This document shows, in pieces, positions 5,426-8,945 of a DNA stretch of 8,945 nt; within the stretch, counting starts at the first letter, position 1, and the number at the start of each line of letters is the position of its first letter. Location: positions 1 to 8,945 of the forward strand of contig JAVBMO010000021.1 in assembly GCA_031552355.1 (NCBI GenBank), given 5' to 3'. A program made the position numbers and the translations under genes. The notes under the pieces are model-generated. The model was given only the letters and a program-made list of their open reading frames with translations. It had not been told where the DNA came from and ran no database searches. This DNA comes from JAVBMO01 sp031552355. GTDB lineage: Bacteria; Bacteroidota; Bacteroidia; Bacteroidales; P3.

Positions 5426-6064
5426 ATGATAGACTCATTTAAGCATAAAGGACTTCGGAAAAAGCTGATAGAAAAATTACGGGGAAAAGGCATCGAACCT
5501 AAAATATTGGATGCATTTGAAAAAATACCGCGTCATTTTTTTCTAGATTCAACTTTTGATGAGATAGCCTATGAGGATAGGGCTTTTGCTATTGGTTGCG
5601 GACAAACCATTTCACAACCCTACACCGTGGCATTTCAAACGCAGTTGTTGGAGGTGAAAAAAGGTGAAAAAATTTTGGAAATAGGTACAGGTTCCGGTTT
5701 TCAGACGTGCATTTTGTGCGAAATGGGAGCAAAAGTATTTACTATCGAACGGCAAAAAACGCTCTTTGAAAAAACAAAATCCTTGATAAAATTGTTAGGA
5801 TACACGCCCAAATGTTTCTTTGGCGATGGATATGCAGGGTTACCGGCCTATGGCCCGTTCGATAAAGTAATTGTAACTTGTGGCGCACCCAATATCCCCA
5901 TGGCATTAGTTGACCAGATGAAACCCGGTGGAAAAATGGTAATTCCGGTAGGGGAGGATGTTCAGGAAATGAATGTGATTACCAAACTTGACAAGGAGAA
6001 TAATATAAGTACGGAAGTTCAAGGGAGCTTTAAATTTGTTCCCATGTTGGAGAAAAAAATATAA
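5426..6064 (+). CDS. pcm: Protein-L-isoaspartate O-methyltransferase
   Basis: Cytosolic repair enzyme that methylates L-isoaspartyl residues formed by damage in ageing proteins, using S-adenosylmethionine, so that they can revert to L-aspartate. The 212-residue product has the family-specific block GCGQTISQPYTVAFQ (57-71), SAM-binding motif I ILEIGTGSGFQ (83-93), the acidic FTIER strand that follows it, GDGYAGLPAYGPFDKVIVT, then the motif III-like LVDQMKPGGKMVIPVG, and a C-terminal FKFVPM. Length is normal for bacterial Pcm. I chose ATG 5426. The frame extends to a TTG at 5390, but that codon overlaps the -7 box and would precede the expected transcript start. The next gene begins 74 bp later with no terminator between, so the two may be cotranscribed. 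Confidence 0.94.
   Translation: MIDSFKHKGLRKKLIEKLRGKGIEPKILDAFEKIPRHFFLDSTFDEIAYEDRAFAIGCGQTISQPYTVAFQTQLLEVKKGEKILEIGTGSGFQTCILCEMGAKVFTIERQKTLFEKTKSLIKLLGYTPKCFFGDGYAGLPAYGPFDKVIVTCGAPNIPMALVDQMKPGGKMVIPVGEDVQEMNVITKLDKENNISTEVQGSFKFVPMLEKKI
6031..6038 (+). promoter_or_regulatory. Possible -7 box for the DUF1573 gene, inside the pcm 3' end
   Basis: TAAATTTG matches TAnnTTTG and would start a transcript near 6044 with a leader of about 95 nt. There is no TTG at -33 spacing. It is the only match found between the middle of pcm and the DUF1573 start, so it is a candidate only. Confidence 0.3.
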
Positions 6065-6138
6065 CAAAATAAAATAAAGTAAAAAAAGTTCCGTTTTTAG
6101 GGCGGCATTAAAATAAAACAATCAAATTATAAAAAACT

Positions 6139-6540
6139 ATGAAAAAAGTAATCTTAATCTTAGCATGTGTTTTAGGCTTCACCGGAATGGCCTTTTCTCA
6201 AACCAAAGCGGAACCGGCAAAAGTAAGCGGCCCTCAAATTCAATTTGTGGAAAAAGTTCACGATTACGGTGATGTAACTAAAGGTGGAAACGGCGAATGT
6301 GTATTTGTTTTCAAAAATGTGGGAACCGAACCTCTTTTGCTTTCGCAAGTGAGTGCTTCTTGCGGTTGCACCACTCCAAGTTGGACAAGAGACCCCATTA
6401 TGCCTCAACAAGAAGGGCGTATTACTGTAAAATACAACACACAATTGGTGGGTTCTTTTAATAAATCTGTTACAGTAGTTTCAAACTCTGTAAACGATAG
6501 CCGTATTGTTCTTCAAATAAAAGGAACTGTTAAAGAATAA
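6139..6540 (+). CDS. DUF1573 domain exported protein
   Basis: The 133-residue product has a Sec signal peptide (MKKVILILACVLGFTGMAFS, cleavage expected near Ser20-Gln21), followed by one immunoglobulin-like beta-sandwich of the DUF1573 type found in many Bacteroidota exported proteins. Family marks are HDYGDVTKGG (41-50), VFVFKNVGTEPLLLSQVSASCGC (55-77, with the conserved CGC at 75-77) and the PxxxGxITVKYNT strand, ending in the ILQIKGTV-type last strand. The molecular function of the family is not settled; a role in surface or periplasmic assembly is often guessed. The leader just before the ATG is very A-rich, as in well-expressed Bacteroidota genes. It lies between pcm and an aminotransferase gene and ends in its own terminator. 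Confidence 0.9.
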   Translation: MKKVILILACVLGFTGMAFSQTKAEPAKVSGPQIQFVEKVHDYGDVTKGGNGECVFVFKNVGTEPLLLSQVSASCGCTTPSWTRDPIMPQQEGRITVKYNTQLVGSFNKSVTVVSNSVNDSRIVLQIKGTVKE

Positions 6541-6555
6541 ATTTTTTTATTTAAG

Positions 6556-6595
6556 AAATCTCCGTTACCTTTGCAAAGTTAGCGGGGATTTTTCT
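6556..6595 (+). terminator. Intrinsic terminator after the DUF1573 gene
   Basis: AAATCTCCG (6556-6564) pairs with CGGGGATTT (6583-6591), 9 bp with one T-G wobble, around an 18-nt loop. A T-rich tract TTTTTCTTT follows. The loop itself contains the -7 box of the next gene. Confidence 0.75.
6566..6573 (+). promoter_or_regulatory. -7 box of the aminotransferase gene, inside the terminator loop
   Basis: TACCTTTG is an exact TAnnTTTG match, 45 bp before the aminotransferase ATG. The start site would fall near 6579, giving a leader of about 40 nt that carries only the 3' arm of the upstream terminator. No TTG occurs at the -33 spacing; that stretch is T-rich. Confidence 0.65.
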
Positions 6596-6618
6596 TTATA
6601 TACGAACAATAAAATTAT

Positions 6619-7818
6619 ATGCCAAAAATTTCTAAAAAAGGGACAGAACTACAAGCTTCTGCCATCAGAAAATTAATTCCTTATGCTGAAGAAGCCAAGA
6701 AAAAAGGAATTCACATTTATCATTTGAATATCGGACAGCCGGATATTGAAAGCCCGGAAGGCGCATTGGCGGCTGTGCGTAATAATGATTTGAAAATTGT
6801 TGAATATAGCCACTCTGCAGGAAATTATTCTCTTCGCGAGAAATTCACAGAGTATTACAAAAAGCAGAATATTCACATAACTCCGGAAGAAATCATTGTT
6901 ACAAGCAGTGGTTCCGAGGCATTGCAATTTGCTTTTATGTCGTGCTTGAATCCGGGTGAAGAAATCCTGATTCCTGAGCCTTACTACACAAATTACAATT
7001 CTTTTGCACGATTGAGCGATGTGGTGATTAAAACCATTCCATCAAGCATTGAAAGTGGTTTTGCACTTCCACCTATCGAAGATTTCGAAAAAGCAATTAC
7101 ACCAAAAACCCGTGCTATTTTAATTTGTAATCCCAACAATCCAACTGGATATTTGTATTCAAAAGAAGAATTGCAAAAATTGGGCGAAATTGCGAAAAAA
7201 CACGATTTGTTCCTTTTCTCGGACGAAGTTTACAGAGAATTTTGTTACGACGGCATAAAACATTTTTCTGTAATGGAACTTCCAGGATTAGACGAACACG
7301 TTATTTTGTTGGATTCTGTTTCAAAACGTTATTCAGCTTGTGGTGTGCGCATTGGAATGTTCATTACAAAAAACAAAGAAATCTTTGGCGCAGCTATGAA
7401 AATGGCACAAGCCCGTTTGAGCCCTCCTTCCTTTGGACAAATTTTTTCCGAAGCAGCAGTAGATACACCTCAATCATACATGGATAACGTATTGGCAGAA
7501 TATGTAACCAGAAGAAATGTCATTGTGGAAGGAATTAATAAAATTCCGGGATGTTTTTGTCCAAACCCCAAAGGCGCTTTCTACACAATCATTTCATTGC
7601 CGGTTGACGATTCAGACAAATTCTGCAGATGGTTGTTGGAAGATTTTAGCTACGATAAAAAAACCGTTATGTTGGCGCCGGCAACCGGTTTCTATTCTGA
7701 ACCTGAAAAGGGAAGAAAACAAGCGCGGATTACCTATTGTTTGAATGTCGATGACTTGAAAAATGCTTTGATTTGTTTGGAAGAAGCTTTGAAAGTTTAT
7801 CCCGGAAGAACAAATTAA
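6619..7818 (+). CDS. Class I/II PLP-dependent aminotransferase (AspC-like)
   Basis: Cytosolic aminotransferase of fold type I. It moves an amino group between an amino acid and a 2-oxo acid through pyridoxal phosphate. The 399-residue protein has the full motif set: HLNIGQPD (35-42), TSSGSEAL (95-102, phosphate-binding turn), PYYTNY (121-126), CNPNNPTG (170-177, with Asn174), SDEVY (201-205, Asp202 pairing with the PLP ring nitrogen), DSVSK (232-236, with Lys236 the Schiff-base lysine) followed by YSACGVRIG, and Arg370 in ARITYC as the likely carboxylate-binding Arg. It is full length. The sequence resembles the aspartate/aromatic aminotransferase group, but substrate choice cannot be read from it, so I give no gene symbol. 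Flanking genes are unrelated in function. Confidence 0.92.
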   Translation: MPKISKKGTELQASAIRKLIPYAEEAKKKGIHIYHLNIGQPDIESPEGALAAVRNNDLKIVEYSHSAGNYSLREKFTEYYKKQNIHITPEEIIVTSSGSEALQFAFMSCLNPGEEILIPEPYYTNYNSFARLSDVVIKTIPSSIESGFALPPIEDFEKAITPKTRAILICNPNNPTGYLYSKEELQKLGEIAKKHDLFLFSDEVYREFCYDGIKHFSVMELPGLDEHVILLDSVSKRYSACGVRIGMFITKNKEIFGAAMKMAQARLSPPSFGQIFSEAAVDTPQSYMDNVLAEYVTRRNVIVEGINKIPGCFCPNPKGAFYTIISLPVDDSDKFCRWLLEDFSYDKKTVMLAPATGFYSEPEKGRKQARITYCLNVDDLKNALICLEEALKVYPGRTN

Positions 7819-7840
7819 GAGGAAATATTTCTTTTATTTG

Positions 7841-7886
7841 AAACAGGCCCTTTTGCAAAACTTTGCAAAAGGGTCTGTTTTTGTTT
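7841..7886 (+). terminator. Strong intrinsic terminator after the aminotransferase gene
   Basis: AAACAGGCCCTTTTGC (7841-7856) pairs with GCAAAAGGGTCTGTTT (7865-7880), 16 bp with one G-T wobble and an 8-nt loop AAAACTTT, followed by TTTTTGTTT. Loop and arm together repeat TTTGCAAAA. Confidence 0.92.
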
Positions 7887-8030
7887 ACTAAATATGCAAC
7901 GACGTTTAAACCATACAGAGATTTCAAAATCTGCAAGGTTTTTGAAATAAAAAGCGTAAATTTCATTTCAAGATGTAACTTATTCGCAGAACAGTCGTAA
8001 TAAGTAATATTGAAATTCTTACAAACAACT
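7887..8030 (+). other. Leader/promoter region of rpoD, no exact promoter match
   Basis: About 145 bp without a gene. No exact TAnnTTTG box is present; the nearest is TAAATTTC at about 7957-7964. Two weak inverted repeats are visible: AGATT-tcaa-AATCT (7919-7932) and TTGAAAT (7942-7948) with ATTTCAA (7965-7971). TAATAAGTAATA lies about 20 bp before the ATG. The promoter must be somewhere here because a strong terminator precedes it. Confidence 0.5.
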
Positions 8031-8894
8031 ATGAGACAGTTAAAAATTACCAAGCAACTAACAAACCGCGAAATTACTTCTTTGGATAAATACCTGCAAG
8101 AAATCGGCCGTTTGGAAATGATTTCGCCGGAAGAAGAAGTAGAATTAGCAAAACGTATAAAGGAAGGCGATCAAAGGGCATTGGAACGACTTACCAAAGC
8201 CAATTTGCGCTTTGTGGTTTCTGTGTCAAAACAATATCAAAATCAAGGGCTTAGCTTGCCCGATTTGATTAACGAAGGAAATTTGGGGCTTATCAAGGCA
8301 GCCCAGCGTTTTGATGAAACACGCGGATTCAAATTCATTTCGTATGCTGTTTGGTGGATTCGCCAATCTATACTTTCGGCTTTAGCGGAACAGTCAAGGA
8401 TTGTGCGTTTGCCTTTGAACCGCATAGGGACTTTGAATCGTGTAACCAAAGCCTATTCAAAATTAGAACAGGAATTTGAGCGCGCACCAAATCCCGATGA
8501 AATTGCCATGTTTTTAGATATGCCCGATGATGAAGTTCGGGATACTCTTCGCAATTCGGGAAAACATGTTTCCATGGATGCCACTTTTGGCTCTGATGAA
8601 GAAAATACCATGCACGACTTTATGAAAAGCGAAGAAAATACGGAACCCGAAGCAGAATTAATGTACCAGTCGTTGCAAACAGAAATTAACAGGGCGATAT
8701 CAACTTTGACATCAAAAGAAGCGGAAGTTCTTCGTTTGTCGTTTGGTTTGAATGGGCAAGTTCCATTATCTTTGGACGAAATTGGTGAAAAATTTGATTT
8801 GACCAAGGAACGTGTTCGCCAAATCAGGGAAAAAGCCATAAAACGATTGAGAAGCAACAGTAGAAATAAAATCCTGCAAACTTATTTAGGATAA
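8031..8894 (+). CDS. rpoD: Primary RNA polymerase sigma factor (sigma-70 family, RpoD/SigA)
   Basis: Housekeeping sigma factor that directs RNA polymerase to promoters. In Bacteroidota it reads the unusual TTG/TAnnTTTG promoter, several copies of which occur in this window. The 287-residue product begins MRQLKITKQLTNRE, as in known Bacteroidota RpoD, and lacks region 1.1. Visible parts: region 1.2 (SLDKYLQEIG, 17-26), region 2 (ALERLTKANLRFVVSVSKQY, 50-69; LPDLINEGNLGLIKA, 76-90; FDETRGFKFISYAVWWIRQ, 94-112), region 3, and region 4.2 helix-turn-helix (LDEIGEKFDLTKERVRQIREK, 248-268). The frame extends upstream to a TTG at 8010, but ATG 8031 matches the family N-terminus. A paralogous group 2 sigma is possible but less likely given the near-canonical N-terminus and region 2. 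It is monocistronic, with terminators on both sides. Confidence 0.93.
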   Translation: MRQLKITKQLTNREITSLDKYLQEIGRLEMISPEEEVELAKRIKEGDQRALERLTKANLRFVVSVSKQYQNQGLSLPDLINEGNLGLIKAAQRFDETRGFKFISYAVWWIRQSILSALAEQSRIVRLPLNRIGTLNRVTKAYSKLEQEFERAPNPDEIAMFLDMPDDEVRDTLRNSGKHVSMDATFGSDEENTMHDFMKSEENTEPEAELMYQSLQTEINRAISTLTSKEAEVLRLSFGLNGQVPLSLDEIGEKFDLTKERVRQIREKAIKRLRSNSRNKILQTYLG

Positions 8895-8918
8895 GAAAAA
8901 TTTTGCCAAAACAGAAGC

Positions 8919-8945
8919 GGGCGGTGAAACTTTGTTTCACCGCCC
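8919..8945 (+). terminator. Terminator hairpin after rpoD, cut by window end
   Basis: GGGCGGTGAAAC (8919-8930) pairs perfectly with GTTTCACCGCCC (8934-8945), 12 bp with a TTT loop, 24 bp after the rpoD stop. The T-run that should follow lies beyond the window. Confidence 0.8.

Noticed and set aside
8010..8030. Longer rpoD frame starting at TTG 8010
   Set aside because: The ATG at 8031 begins the MRQLKITK sequence that is the usual start of Bacteroidota RpoD.
1..8945. Mobile element, phage, CRISPR or defence system
   Set aside because: I saw no transposase, integrase, terminal repeats, spaced repeats or defence-type domains; all recognised genes are housekeeping, transport or common exported proteins.

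Overview
The window looks like an ordinary chromosomal segment of a Bacteroidota bacterium, probably Bacteroidales. Three things support this. Clear TAnnTTTG -7 promoter boxes lie in front of several genes. The primary sigma factor has the short Bacteroidota form, without region 1.1. The small exported proteins are of types common in that phylum (DUF1573, lipoprotein BtuF). Leaders are A-rich and I see no strong Shine-Dalgarno sequences. The genus cannot be named from this sequence.

Left part (1-4262): the 3' part of an ABC-F ATPase gene on the + strand faces a three-gene operon on the - strand. That operon runs leftward from about 4250: a cobalamin riboswitch, then btuC (permease), btuD (ATPase) and btuF (lipoprotein binding protein). 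Together these genes encode an inner-membrane ABC importer for cobalamin or a related corrinoid. The riboswitch lets the cell shut the operon off when B12 is plentiful. The riboswitch core, its B12 box and a matching L5-L13 kissing-loop pair can all be read directly. No outer-membrane receptor (btuB) is present here.

Middle part (4263-5425): two single tRNA genes, tRNA-Ala(GGC) and tRNA-His(GUG), each have a -7 box and a strong intrinsic terminator. A short gene for an exported protein of unknown function sits between them.

Right part (5426-8945): all genes are on the + strand. They are pcm (protein-L-isoaspartate methyltransferase), a DUF1573 exported protein, a class I/II PLP-dependent aminotransferase, and rpoD, the primary sigma factor. 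Strong hairpin terminators follow the DUF1573 gene, the aminotransferase gene and rpoD; the last is cut by the window end.

I found no mobile element, CRISPR array, phage gene or defence system. The points worth a second look are regulatory: the riboswitch with an unusually long low-complexity arm and an internal 11-nt repeat, a promoter box placed inside a terminator loop, an inverted repeat in front of pcm, and the promoter-poor gene between the tRNAs.
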